Source: Cranoglanis bouderius (taxonomy: Eukaryota > Chordata > Actinopteri > Siluriformes > Cranoglanididae). From it: DNA of 64,000 nucleotides. The notes under the pieces were generated by a model. The model was not told the origin of the DNA. It saw only the letters and a list, made by a program, of their open reading frames with translations, and ran no database searches. Below, one piece after another: positions 33,818-46,104 of this stretch. Position numbers and translations under genes: made by a program. The stretch lies in assembly GCA_023630585.1 (NCBI GenBank), contig CM042539.1:26391255-26455254 (forward strand), given 5' to 3'. Each line of letters starts with the position of its first letter. Within the stretch, counting starts at the first letter, position 1.

Positions 33818-34025
33818 GTACGTGTTTTTTTTTCTTATTAATTTGCTCTTCTTTTATGTCATGCAGACAATTTCAGATACAGTCTACTTCAAGCTAGTGA
33901 AATTGTATAAAAATTGATGCTATGATGACTCTATAACACACCATTACAGCTTATAACCGCACCTTTTCATAGATGATGGGACATGATACATTACAGCAGC
34001 AGTACAAATAATAATATGGTTAGAG
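33818..34025. other. Start of 17.6 kb csmd intron
   Basis: The intron runs from the GTACGT donor at 33818 to the AG at 51388-51389. Nothing is recognised in this first part. Later repeats in the intron are listed separately. Confidence 0.7.
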
Positions 34026-34029
34026 AAAC

Positions 34030-34475
34030 TTCTACAACTTCTCACTTTCTGCTCAGTAATACACTTTCTATGAAGGCCATATGTATGTATAATGACTTCA
34101 CATGTTATAATGCATTCATAAGGCGTTATACACATCATTATAATTATTTGTGAAAAGCATTACCGTTTCTAGCACTGTTTATAATGCATTTATAAATTAT
34201 TGAAAGAAAGCATTATACTGTATATAAGTAGTGCTTATAACACATTATGTCACCATTATATCCTCTCATAATGTACTTGTCAAAGTGGGGCTTGGTGATA
34301 TAAAGTGTTATGAACACTACTTATGTATCATGCATCATGTTAATGATTCATAATCTATAATAAAGATATCTATGTGATATAAGTGTAATGCATTTTCATA
34401 AATAATTATAACACTGTGTATAATGCCTTATGGATGCATTATAACATGATCATGGATGTGTTCATTGTTTATTAC
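34030..34475. mobile_element. AT-rich palindromic MITE, copy 1
   Basis: Opposed copies of 'ataatgcattcataagg' and 'ccttatggatgcattataa' (near 34108 and 34428), with internal 'ttataatgcatttataaat'. Similar to 38174-38768. Probably derived from foldback-type DNA elements; termini are unclear in this copy. Confidence 0.5.
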
Positions 34476-34479
34476 AGAT

Positions 34480-35895
34480 ATGACCTTGGAATATTTCGTT
34501 AACACTGTACTTAATGTTCATAAGGCTGAATAACACCTGCATAAGCCCTTATTACAATCAAATCTAGCAAAAAAAAAAAAAAAAAAAAATCTTTATGACA
34601 GCTGGTACTTGAAGGAATAATCATGAATCTTTATGTAGGTTTTATTTATTTATTTTAATGAAGGGTTTATGTAGATACTATGTAGCCTTGTGGTGGGAAA
34701 AAATCTTATCATGCTATACTCTACCACATCTTACACCTGTATTATGCCATGTTCTGCACCATTATAACATGAATTATGGGACTGAATATGAGTTATGGAA
34801 GCCTCGTGTTACACCAATGGCCTTATTACTGCGAGTTCTCCACCAAACTGATTTTTTCTGCTGCGTATTTTCAGCAACACTGTCACCCAGCCTGCCAGAT
34901 CTAAGTTCCAATTTGGAAAGTTCCCACACTTCTCCGTACAAGGAAAGGTCAGCAGGTGAACGCACACTAATGTGGTGTGATGTTTGAAACCATAAACTGT
35001 CCCTGCACACTAATTGGTCTCCTGCTGAGTCAATTTTTGAGTTGAGTTTCAGAAACTGTGACGCAAGCGCAGGAAGCGCTGCCAACATTCTGATCCTTAC
35101 CCATAATCACTAATCACACTAATAAAACCCTCCCGCTTTGAACCGGCCTTCAAACGTAGCCATTTTCAGACTATATTTAACTTGTGTGAGTGCTAATTAT
35201 GAGCCATGACCTCTGCAGGTGAATATTCAGTGTTTACTGAGATGCAAAATCTGCAATCCAACATCCGCATAACAAAATTCAGCATCTCATAAAAGATTTA
35301 TGCTAGATGTTTTTGCTAATAATTCTTAGCAATATCTTTTAGCAGCGCTCCAGCACAAAAAAAAAAAATTACAGCAAGTAAAACGTTTTCTCCTGGAACG
35401 AAATCCTTAAATATGAACACTTAAAAATCCACGCTCTTGAAAACAGCGACATTTCCGCCGCAGCAGCGAATTCCCTCCTAATTAGGGACCAATGTAATTA
35501 CGGTTAAGTCTTTTATGGCAATAGGACTTTACACCAACAACGAGCTGAAAGAGGCCCTGCATGTCCTGTATCACAAGCATTAACAGGCCACTAATGAGGA
35601 AGGAAGTGCTGAGGTGAAAGAAGGTCCTGGCTGTAAATCAGCCTGATCAGATCACTCTGTCCACACGCTGGTGCTGTTGGAAGGTAATTGAGTTTCTTTT
35701 GTGTGGATGTTTGTTTGTCAACCCCTAATCCATGCTGGTAAACTCCGAAGGAAGCCACCATTACGATTGGGAAATGAGTAGTAATTTTGGCGTTTGGCGT
35801 CAAATTCTACAAATGAGTTTGTCTAAAATAGCCCTGTAAAAAATTTTTTATGCTTGACGTCACTGCTGAAATAGAGCCAGAACTCCTTTTGTATG
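34480..35895. other. Intron; poly-A, ordinary unique sequence
   Basis: A 20-nt poly-A run lies at about 34570-34589. A fragment near 34598-34650 ('gacagctggtacttgaagga') resembles the unit of the degenerate array at 35.9-37.1 kb. Positions 35440-35530 hold TAATTA-type cores and could be conserved non-coding DNA. No exon seen. Confidence 0.4.
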
Positions 35896-35899
35896 CAAG

Positions 35900-37080
35900 T
35901 CAGCTCGGAATGTGTCACAGCAACCTTACGTCACTGGACTCAAGTGTTACATCAACTTGAGTTGGCAAAAGAAGCAATCTGACAGCTGACACCTGAAGGA
36001 ATAAGCCTTTGACAACAACACTGGGAAAAGAAGCAGTCTTTATGATAGCTGACACCTTAAGCCTTTATAGATGTTTTTTGTAATGTTATGTACATATGGA
36101 AGTCATCTCGGAAAGTGTCATAACAACCTTATGTCAAGTGACCCAGAGGTTTTATCAACTGGACTTCAAATGAAGCAGTCTTTATGTCAGTTGGCGCCTT
36201 ATGGAATAACCCATTACATACTGTACCTTTATGTATGTTATGTATTCAGAATGCCATTATGCAACCTTAAGTTAGTTCAGAAAGTGTCATAATGCAACCT
36301 TACATCAGTTGATTTGGTTGTTATGTCCACTTGACATGAACGTTGGCAAAAAAAGAAGCAGTTTGACAGCTGACACTTGAAGGAATAAGCCTTTATAGAT
36401 GTTTATGTATGGTATGTATGTAAGTCAGTTCAGAAAGTGTCATAAGTTTATGTCATTTATTTGGGTGTTATAGGGGGGCACGGTGACTTAGTGGTTAGCA
36501 CGTCTGCCTAGCACCTCTGGGGCTGAGGGTTCGATTCCTGCCTCCATCCTGTGTGTGCGTGGCATTTGCATGTTTTCCATGTGCTTCGGGGATTTCCTCC
36601 GAGTACTCCAGTTTCCTCCCCTAGTCCAAAGACATGCATTGTCGGTTGGTTGGCATCTCTAAATTGTCCATAGTGTTTGAATGTGTGTGCGATTGTGACC
36701 CGCGATGGGTTGGTACCCTGTCCAGGGTGTCCCCCATGTTGTGCCCCGAGTACCCTGAGATAAGCTCCAGGCTCCCTGTGAACCTGTGTAGGATAAGCGG
36801 TACAGAAAATGGATGGATGTTTATGCATTTTATACGGCACCTTAAGCCAGCTCAGAACATCTCATCACAACCTTATGTCACTTGACTCAGGTGTTACATC
36901 ATCTTGAAATTAAAATCGACAGACAAAACAGCTGACATTTACAGTGTGTATGTTGTGTACATAAGTCAGCTTAGAAAGCGCCATATCAACCTTATGTCAC
37001 TGGACTCGTCAACATGACATCAACACTAACATCAAACCACACCGGTGCTGTTGAAATCGAATTAATCTAGTTTCTTTTGT
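35900..37080. repeat. Degenerate tandem repeat interrupted by a SINE
   Basis: A unit carrying 'gtcagttcagaaagtgtcat', 'aaccttatgtca', 'gaagcagt' and 'cagctgacac' recurs near 35902, 36102, 36263, 36424, 36844 and 36967. Spacing is about 160-200 bp in the first part. The SINE at 36474-36818 lies between the fourth and fifth units. No coding potential. Confidence 0.65.
36474..36818 (+). mobile_element. Mermaid/DANA-like tRNA-derived SINE, complete
   Basis: Starts 'ggggcacggtgacttagtgg' with an A-box-like segment and a B box (gggttcgattcctg, 36527-36540). The body includes 'gtccaaagacatgcattg' and 'aaattgtccatagtg', and the tail is 'aaaatggatggatg'. About 345 bp, the best copy in the window. Others: 22975-23245 (-), 28128-28245 (+), 53487-53798 (+). 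Confidence 0.88.
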
Positions 37081-37084
37081 GTGG

Positions 37085-38170
37085 ATCTTTGTAGTCAACT
37101 CCTAATCCATGATTTTTAAATGTCAAAGAAGATCACGTTTATGAAATCAAAATCACAATCAGGAAATGAATAATAGTTTCATCAAATATAAACTTCTCAA
37201 AAATAGATAGATGATGTTCTTTATACGTCATGCTTACTTTAGAAACTGGAGGTGCTTTTGGAGGTGTCTTTTACAGATGACAGGTACTTACTGTCGTCTA
37301 ATGGAGATAAAAATAGAACCAGAGCTCCTTTTTAATGTCTGAGAGCTAAATAACTTTAAAATGAAAGACTGAGGCTGGCTAATCTGTTACTTAAAATCCC
37401 AGCTTGGTAGGATGTGCTATTCATCACAACATGCCAGATATTAATGGAAAAAAATAGAAGTATAGAATGCTAAAAAAAAGAGAAAAAAAATAAATAAAAG
37501 AAAAAGCGCCTTTCTCAGTCCTCAGATGAATGTAGTAATGCAATCGACCTTGACCAGTTTGGAGATGATGAAATTGCAGCGGACTTTAAAATGTACACAG
37601 CACATTTTTCCAAATGTATCTAATGGATTTAAATGTGCTTTATTAGCTTGGCTTTGCATAAATTGATATTTCCTCCACATTTAAAGTAAGTGTGCAGTTC
37701 ATTATTAGATATCATATTATTGCATTTGTCTCTTAAAGTGCAGGGGAGAATGCCAGCAGCTGTGCTTCTGATCTCATGTAGATGTGATTCTTGGCTGGAT
37801 AACTCTTTTATTTAAATGGAATGATTTGTAAACATTTTAGAAGCTCTAAAAGTGCTGTAAATTGCTTGAAGGCTGATAGAAGTTGTACTGTGGCTGTCAC
37901 TGCCCATAATTCTTAATATTTATTTTTCAATTATACTGTGTATACAGTATATTCATACTCCAGCTATGTTGAATTCTCGATTCTGATTGGTCAGATGGTT
38001 CCAGAGGTTTCTATAACAGCAACTCTGACAGTAGTTCCAGCTGCAAATCCCAGGTTAATATTAATGCGCTGCTTAATAAGAAACATGTTTACAAATGTTT
38101 TCATATTCTACAAAAACGACTGTATGGTTGTTAATATGGTAAAGTATTTTATTTTTTTTTCCATTTGAAC
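37085..38170. other. Intron; end fragment of dispersed repeat at 37965
   Basis: Near 37965-38035 the 'gaattctcgattctgattgg' end of the dispersed family is present, without its body. Nothing else recognised. Confidence 0.4.
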
Positions 38171-38173
38171 TCC

Positions 38174-38768
38174 AGGTAACACTTTTTTTTAATGTCGGAC
38201 CTATTCATATATAATACCTACAAGTACATTCATAACCTGTCATAATGCATTCATAAGGAATTCTATACTGTACATAATTATAATTATTTATGAAAAGGCA
38301 CTACAGTTACATTATAGTCATGTTTATAATGCATTTATAAATTGTTAACTGAATGCATTATAAGCAGTGGTTATAATACATTATATCATGCTTATTATCT
38401 TTAACTGTAGACACGCTGACAAATTCCTGGTGAATTACTTGACAATAAGTGGTCACGTTTATAGTATGGTTTCCTGCTAATCTCTATGATATCATTTATT
38501 TAAGAAAAAATCAGTACAGGTCTATACAATACAATAGGTGTTTGGTTTTGTTAGTATTGGTGTTATAATGTGTTATGAACACTACTTATAATACATCATG
38601 TTAACAATTCATAATGCATAATGAATAAGGATAGCTCTAACCTGTAATGCGTTTTCATAGATAATTACAACAATCTACTGTATATAATACCTTATGAATA
38701 TATTATGACATATTGATATAAATATGTTCATAGTTCATTATAACTATGACCCTCGTAGTCGGTGTTAC
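38174..38768. mobile_element. AT-rich palindromic MITE, copy 2
   Basis: Ends GGTAACAC (38174) and GTGTTAC (38762-38768) are inverted repeats. Inside, 'cataatgcattcataagga' and 'accttatgaatatattatg' face each other. Shares long segments with 34030-34475. Confidence 0.55.
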
Positions 38769-38774
38769 GATGAT

Positions 38775-40400
38775 ATAATATGATATAAACACTGATTATA
38801 ATGCATTCTGTTAACAATTTATACGAATGATAAGCAGTTGTTAAAAGTTCTTATTCCGACAAATCAAAGCCAAGTGGCAGTTTCTTGGAGTCGACTTGTC
38901 TTGAAGTTTTTCCTCCAAGACTTGTTCCTTTAAAGAGTGTGGATCACCACTTCCCTTAATTGGTCTTCTTCAGGGGGAAAAAAGGAAAAAAATTGCAATG
39001 CAGAAGGGATGGTGTGTCTAATTTCTGGTGCTGAACTGATTTACTCTTATGACTAATGGTGATTGTCCAGTGACGGGCTGAAATAATTCACAAATAGACT
39101 AAGCTGTGTTTTGGAAGCATCTTAAACACAGGGTGATTTTAAAAATAAGTGTTAACATTTACAGTATACAGTATATGTTGAAATGTTCTCAGTATTTGTA
39201 ACTGACAGACCTTCATCCATGCTGCTACCTTTCTACTTTGGTTTAACCTCAATCTGGTAGCCATTTCACCAAAAAAAACCCACACAAAACAAACCCAAAA
39301 ACAAGCAACACCAATACTTAAGAAAATAAATCTGTAAAGAAAAATGTTGCTGGAAAGTGTTAACATTTTCAGTCACCTTGTACAACTGTGTGAGTAGAAC
39401 TTTTTTTTTATTGCCAGTTGAGATGACCAAAAGCTAATGGATTTGTTCTGAGGCTGTAATGGATGCACATAATCATTGGTAGCAACTTAGATTATTTTTA
39501 TTTATGTTATTGTTTACAGTTGGGTTCAAAGGTCCGAGGCCTCAGACTGCTTTACTAAGGCATTCTTGCAAGCAGTTGGATAGTATCGAGCACATTAGAT
39601 AACATCACTGAAGGAGGCAAATAAATAAATAAATTTTAAAATTCTCCATTTCGTGACCCAGCATTTCAGGCCCTCTTCAGGAGAAAGCTATCCATCAAAG
39701 AAATTCAGACAGATGCTCCTGACACATTGCTTATCCAATAACTCTCTGACATTGCAATTTGTCATTCTTTCCTTTTTCCAATGGCAGCACCCAAAATAGC
39801 GTTTCATCGGCATCACACAGAGCGGAGACCGATCGAGCTCAAATCACAGTCAACCTTCCACTGACGTTTTTGTAGAAATGTTCACTAAATCGTACATGTC
39901 TAATAAAGCCACCCGTGCTTCTAATAAAGTGTCACATTGTTAATTGTGTTTTTTCCCCCCCTTGCTCACTGCGAGAGAGTTGATTAATTGATGGTCCATG
40001 TTGACCCGCAGTACTTATTAAATTTAAATGTCGTACTCTGGCAAACATAATATCTCATGATATGTCAAAGCGAATCAAGCAAATTAATCACATTCTGTTG
40101 TTTTGGTGGGCGAAAGGGCGACTTTCAGAGCTGTACAAAGCTAATTATATGGTCCAGTGCTACTCATGGTGCAGCCACACTGTTCGGTTTTACTTGAAAT
40201 GTACTGTATGTATACACATCACTATTATTTGCGGGTAGCAGGTTGAAATGGAAAAAGACAATATATCGAATATACTGTACACACAAGAGTCGTTGTAATA
40301 GTTCAAGTTCAAGTGTATAATTCTTGCAGTGAAATTCTTAATTGCGAGTTCCTGAGCTGTGCAAACATCACAAGGAGCAGAGACGTTAGGTACGTAAGAC
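38775..40400. other. Intron, no gene recognised
   Basis: Mostly unique. The stretch 39895-40110 has a non-repetitive texture with TTAATTG/TTAATCA cores and is a candidate conserved non-coding element. No exon or full repeat identified. Confidence 0.35.
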
Positions 40401-40405
40401 ACATA

Positions 40406-40940
40406 CAGTACTGTGCAAAAGTTTGCGAAGAAATGCTGTAGAGCAAAGATGTCTTCAGAATAATGAAATTAAATGTTTCTACATTTAAAAAAAAAAATAC
40501 CGTAAAGCGCAGTAAACAGTAGTAAATGAAACAAAGTCAATATTTGGTGTGACAAAAAAATAAAAATAAAAATAGTAGTCTCCGGTACAATTAGTGCAGT
40601 TTAATAAGGAAACGAGCTGGTAAGTTTTACTGAGCATCTTACAGAACCAGCCACAGTTCTTCTGGAGACTTTGAATTCCGCAATTCGATATTTGCAGCAA
40701 AACCCAGCAGCCTTCATTGTGTTTACTGTCTGAAAAGTGTCTCTTACGTAATATGCTGCTTTCTTTAATAACATACCAACATTTTTCTGTAACATTTAAT
40801 TTTGTGCTAGAAAACTAATGTTTGGGAATCTAAAATGTTTTTTTGTACTGACTTGATAATGCAGAAGTCATAAATTAAAAAATCTATAACAAAGTTTGTA
40901 CTAAAATAAATAGGGTGCCTAAAACTTTTGCACTGTACTG
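40406..40940 (+). mobile_element. Non-autonomous DNA transposon, CAGTACTG ends, copy 2
   Basis: Flanked by TA at both sides (40404-40405 and 40941-40942). Starts CAGTACTGTGCAAAAG and ends 'cttttgcactgtactg'. Near-identical blocks with copies 1 and 3, for example 'tgtctgaaaagtgtctctta'. Confidence 0.85.
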
Positions 40941-41305
40941 TATGTGAGACATTCTGCACTGATGATACAACACAGAGACAATGACAATAAATATCTTTGT
41001 AGAGTGAGCAGAACGACAGTGTCTTCACAATGAAATAAATATTTCAATTCTTAAAACATCAAAATAATACATTTTTGGCTTTAACAAGTATGCAAAATTA
41101 TGCAAATGTAATTAGAGCTCCTTTGGACAAATAAATGTCTTTTTTTTTTAAAGTTACAATTAATACCTAATTGTAAGAACATCAGAACGTCAGCGATCAT
41201 CTGGCAAAGACTGGTTGTGATATTTATTGTTTTTTGAAAGAAGATCATTGCCTTAAATACCTTATTTAATTGCTAATAGTGGATAAGCAGTAATAAAATG
41301 TAACA

Positions 41306-41742
41306 TTCACTCACCAGGAACACCTGTACACCCGCTTATTTATGTAATTATCCAATTAGCCAATGCAATAAATCATGCAGATACATAAAGAGCTTCAGTC
41401 ACTGTTCACATCAAACATCAGAATCATCAGAATTCTGACCGTGGTGTGGTTGTTGCCGCTGGTTTGAGTATTTCAGAAAATCTCCTGGGATCCTCACACA
41501 CACAACAGTCACAGAATGGTGCAAGAAACAAAAAACATCCAGTGAGCGGCAGTTCTGCGCCGTTATTGTTGAGAAAGGTTGAAGGAGAACAGCCAGACTG
41601 GTTTGATCTGACAGGAAGGATATGACAAATAACTATTATTAATAGTTATAATTAATAGTCAAATAACTATTATTTACAAGCACAGTGAGCAGAAAAAATC
41701 TCACAACACGCCGAACCTTGAGGCGGACGAGCTACAAAAAAA
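41306..41742 (+). mobile_element. Tc1/mariner-type fragment
   Basis: The opening 'caggaacacctgtacacccg' and segments 'tggtttgagtatttc', 'atccagtgagcggcagttct' and 'cgaaccttgaggcgga' match a widespread vertebrate Tc1/mariner-type transposase N-terminal region. Frames are broken, a short AT palindrome is inserted near 41630-41672, and the rest of the element is absent. Confidence 0.65.
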
Positions 41743-41744
41743 GT

Positions 41745-43245
41745 GAAGTAGTAAACAGCTGAAATAATTCAGTAGTAAGTTCATCTTGATTGGGTGAATT
41801 CGATTAGTGTCTGAATGATATTACAGATGAAGGACACTTTACATCAAATTATGATCATTGAAACACTTCGAAAATCATATTACGTTTGTGCATTGTGTGA
41901 ATCCATGTGATTGAGAAATCCTGTTCCATGAGTTCACTGTTATATGTTATGAAAAATGTACATTTTCCTTTCATTTAAACTTTTCACATTAACCAAATTT
42001 CCTCAAGATCACTGGAAGAAGAAAGATTTCTCATTCTTTTATCTTTATTTTCAATAATATTGACTGATGAGCTCACTTTGAACGTCGATTACTAAATTAT
42101 TAGAAAGTCCTTAATGTGTTTATGACATTAGCATGGATGCTAGTGAACCACATTTTAATAGCCTGTTTAATAGCCAAATGCAAAAAAATAAAAAATAAAT
42201 TCAACACTGAAAATGATTTTAATAAAATGCATCACAATTGTGGATAACTTGGACAAAAGAAGCATTTAATTTCCGGAAACCCGTGTTCATGTCATGTAAA
42301 GTAGCAATCATTATAGCCTGAGCTTAAAGTCCATAATCCCAACCACATCGTGCGCTAGAGTGCTGAGGTGGCTCATGATGGCCAGAAGAAGCGAGCACAT
42401 GAAGCGTCTTATCGTGGCTGGAGAAAATGTGCAGCTACGAGATTAGGACCAGTGAAAGAAGTGGGTTATGAGTGTGTATGTGCATGTTCTGTGGATATTC
42501 ATGATGCTTTCATAGCTAAGCTCCAAATCATTCACTATATAACAGTTTTCATTTGTATTTATTTCCCGAGTTCCTGGCAATGTACTCTATCGCTCCAGAT
42601 GTGCACTGCATCTGGAATTCAGTTTCAGAAGTAAGAAAGAAACTTGGTAGGAATATATTGCATTACTGTCTGGTAAGAGACTTATACCGTGTCCCAGAAA
42701 TGTCTTCGAATGCTAGAACATCACGTCTTAATAGTTATTTTCGAAGCCAAGGGAGTGTTTATATTACCGTAATGCACTTAGGGTCACATTAAGAGTTGAG
42801 TAAGGTGAGGATTTGAATGCAGAAATTGCGCACGTCAGTATTCAGACCTCAGTCATAGCTACAGGCTTAAGATACTCAAGAGTTACACACGCAAGGCAGA
42901 GTTTGCTGAAACCAGTCATGTACGCTTCTACGTGAGAAAAACCTGGCAACCTCGGAGACCTCGACTCCATGCAGGTGATTTGCACGATCACAACGTGGAG
43001 ACCAGAAACGTCACTTACAAGCAAGTGCGTAACCCGACTCTGAATACGAGTAACTTTCCCATTGTAAATATTAACATAATGTTTTGTACTTAAGTCTGAA
43101 TACACTCCTATTATGCTTACACCAATATTAACACTGTAAAGTAATGTTCAAATTATGTGTGTGTTTGTGTGTGTTTGACTTTTAATTAGCACATTAGCTT
43201 GTAAGTTGTATAATAATAGATTATTTACAGCTTTACAGCATTTAT
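41745..43245. other. Intronic sequence, no feature seen
   Basis: No exon or known repeat recognised. Confidence 0.4.
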
Positions 43246-43249
43246 TTTG

Positions 43250-44040
43250 TTGATGGCAGAGCGATATGATGATATAATATTGATATTGTGATAAATTACA
43301 TCACAATACAGTTTTCTGTAATATCGCAGATATAGTGATGATACGGTTTTGGGGGGAGGTTTTTTGTCAATAACAATTGCCAACACTGATTGGACACAGC
43401 AAATTTAATGTCAAAATGTGCTGAATCTTTAAACTTTAAACTAAAATGTATATTGTAAATGTTTTTAAATAATTTATTTTTGTAGACACTAAATTAAAGT
43501 ACCATTGAACTTCTTTTAAGTATGTATTTATTTTATTAATTTAACACTACTAATTCCTGGGAATTTGTTTTAAAATATGTGTGTAATGTGGATTGTAGAA
43601 ATGTCTACAAAAGGCATGACGTGATATTTTTGTCATATCACCCACCACTAGTAACACATTATTTGATATATTTCTATTCTTTTTTTATTTTATTTTATTT
43701 TATTTTTTATTAATAATAATTACCAACTTTGATTGGCTGCAGCTAGTTTGATGTAAAAATTTTGCACAGAATCTTTAAGCTTGTTAAATATAAACTGTAG
43801 AATTTATGGGTTTTTTTCTCCTTTTCAGTGGTTAATAATTTATTTTGTAGACACTAAATGAAAGTATCATTGAAATCAATTTTCTGATGTTGTTTTTTTA
43901 AAATTATTTTTTGTTTTTTATTTGGTTTATTCTTTAAGCAACACTATCATTTCTTGGCATTTCTATGATCCATATACATATATGTATTGTGATAAAAAGG
44001 ACTGTGATATGATTAAAAATATCATATCACTCACCACTAG
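43250..44040. mobile_element. Two tandem MITE copies
   Basis: Copy 1 (about 43250-43651) and copy 2 (about 43690-44040) share 'gattgg' to 'aatctttaa', 'tttgtagacactaaat', 'agtatcattgaa', and the end 'atatcacycaccactagtaa'. Copy 1 begins 'gagcgatatgatgatata'. Related to the split MITE at 4818-10715. An (AAT)n tract follows directly. Confidence 0.6.
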
Positions 44041-44041
44041 T

Positions 44042-44044
44042 AAA

Positions 44045-44106
<62 letters not shown>

Positions 44107-44110
44107 TAAT
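44042..44110. repeat. (AAT)n microsatellite
   Basis: About 22 AAT units immediately after the MITE end. Read as a frame it gives a poly-Asn run, which is not a gene. Confidence 0.95.
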
Positions 44111-44114
44111 TATC

Positions 44115-45318
44115 TTTTTTTCATCATTCAACCAACATGGAACATCCCTTCTGAACTGGGCCACATGTACAAAAACAACTATAGCACTGATAACAAAGTG
44201 AAACTGAACATTTTCATGAAGTTAACAACAGCAGAATGTACTATTTCAGCATAACAGGACAGTAAATAAAATTATAATTAATAATAGTGTTTGGGTAAAA
44301 CAGAAAGTGTTCGTTCAGAGATTTTATCAGTTATATGGTGTGATTTTTGGTGTTCACACTGACATGACAAAAAATAAATAAATAAATAAGAACTGTGTCA
44401 TGTGAGGAAAAGATTGAATCGGTGCACTTTTTTTCAGTGAATCCAGGCTTAGAGTGTATTAGCTGTTTGTGGAGGAGGAGATACAGTATTTTCACACTTC
44501 ACCAATCCCATTGTCGTATTAACTTGACTGAAAGCCATTCCAGAATCTTGCTCTGAAACTACTGAAATATCAGTGTATATAACCCTAATTCCTCACACAT
44601 CTTGTCGGCTGTGAGAACTACAGAGCAGGAAGAGTTTGAGAGACGAGAAATCTCATTTTGTCTTCTCGTCCCTGCCAGCGATGATAATGATGTCCAGCAA
44701 TTTCAATATGTCTCCCCGCACCTTCTCTAATAACAGCGAGCAGGAAACGGATTAGTGATCTGCAGAATGACTTTGGGTAAAGACTTGTAACCTAATTGGA
44801 AAGTTCTGGCAGCTTCGTGCTGTTCATCTATAAAGTAGAGATCTCTAATAGGAGCTGTATGAAAAACGGGAATTGAGTAGAATCACTGATGATTTATAAC
44901 AGAGATAATCTTGTCAGAGTTTTGTGTTGGAGAGACTCTTATTTACAAACCTGTCAGAACAATATCCCACTAATTACATAAACCTGGGTCAAAACTCTGC
45001 ATGTGTTTCATTAATTGGCTCCGTTACATCATTTCAGCCCAGGAAACTCAAACTGAAAGGATTCAAACAGTAGAATCAGATTTTCAGAAGTTTCTGAAGT
45101 CTGAGTCTATGTGGGGGAAAAAAAAAATTGTCCTCCTTGTCTTGTAACAAAATCCACATTCTTGGAATAAATAATTATAAGATCAAAATAAAATAACCAT
45201 AAAAAAATAAATAATTAAAAGATAAACCAATGTGATAAACCAGTCATTGGATTGGGTTAAGCAGGGAAGAGTATCACCGAAAAACATTATTTAAATGAAA
45301 GAAAAACTAAAAAATATA
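44115..45318. other. Intronic sequence, no gene recognised
   Basis: Unique-looking sequence; 44680-45010 has a balanced composition and TAATTA/TTAATTGG cores. No exon recognised. Confidence 0.35.
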
Positions 45319-45322
45319 TATA

Positions 45323-45878
45323 CAGTACTGTGCAAAAGTTTTAGGCATCCTAGTTTTTTTTAGTACAAACTTTGCTATAGATTTTTTATTTTATGATTTC
45401 TACATTGAGTACAAAAAAATTTTCGATTCCCAAACATTAGTTTTCTAGCACAGAATTAAATGTTACAGAAAAATGTTTGTATGTCATTAAAGAAAGCAGC
45501 ATATTACATAAGAGACACTTTTCAGACAAAAACACAATGAAGGCTGCTGGGTTTTGCTGCAAAAATAAGAAGCGAGTGCGAAAGTCAAAGTCTCCAGAAG
45601 AACTGTGTCTGGTTCTGCAAGATGCTCAATAAAACTTACCAGATCATTTCCTTATAAAACTGCACACATTGTACTGGAGACTACTATTTTTATTTTTATT
45701 TTTTTGTCACACCAAATATTGACTTTGTTTCATTTACTACTGTTTACTGCTCTTTACGTTTTTTTTTTTTTTTATACTGTAGAAACATTTAATTTCATTA
45801 TTTTTGAGGCATCTTTGCTCTACAGCATTTCTTTGCACTTTTGTAGACTTTTGTCTACAAGACTTTTGTACAGTTCTG
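45323..45878 (-). mobile_element. Non-autonomous DNA transposon, CAGTACTG ends, copy 3
   Basis: Reverse orientation relative to copies 1 and 2. TA at 45321-45322 and 45879-45880. Right end slightly diverged ('gtacagttctg'). Confidence 0.85.
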
Positions 45879-46104
45879 TATATACAGTGGGGGAAAAAAG
45901 TATTTGATCCCCTGCTACTTTTGTACGTTTGCCCACTGACAAAGAAATGATCAGTCTATAATTTTAATGGTAGGTGTATTTTAACAGTGAGAGACAGAAT
46001 AACAACAACAACAAAAAAAATCCAGAAAAACGCATTTCAAAAAAGTTATAAATTGATTTGCATTTTAATGAGGGAAATAAGTATTTGACCCCTTCGACTT
46101 AGTA

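Noticed and set aside
36481..36545. Possible tRNA gene
   Set aside because: It is the head of a Mermaid/DANA-like SINE found several times in the window.
43922..44254. 110-residue frame with poly-Asn
   Set aside because: The Asn run is the (AAT)n microsatellite.
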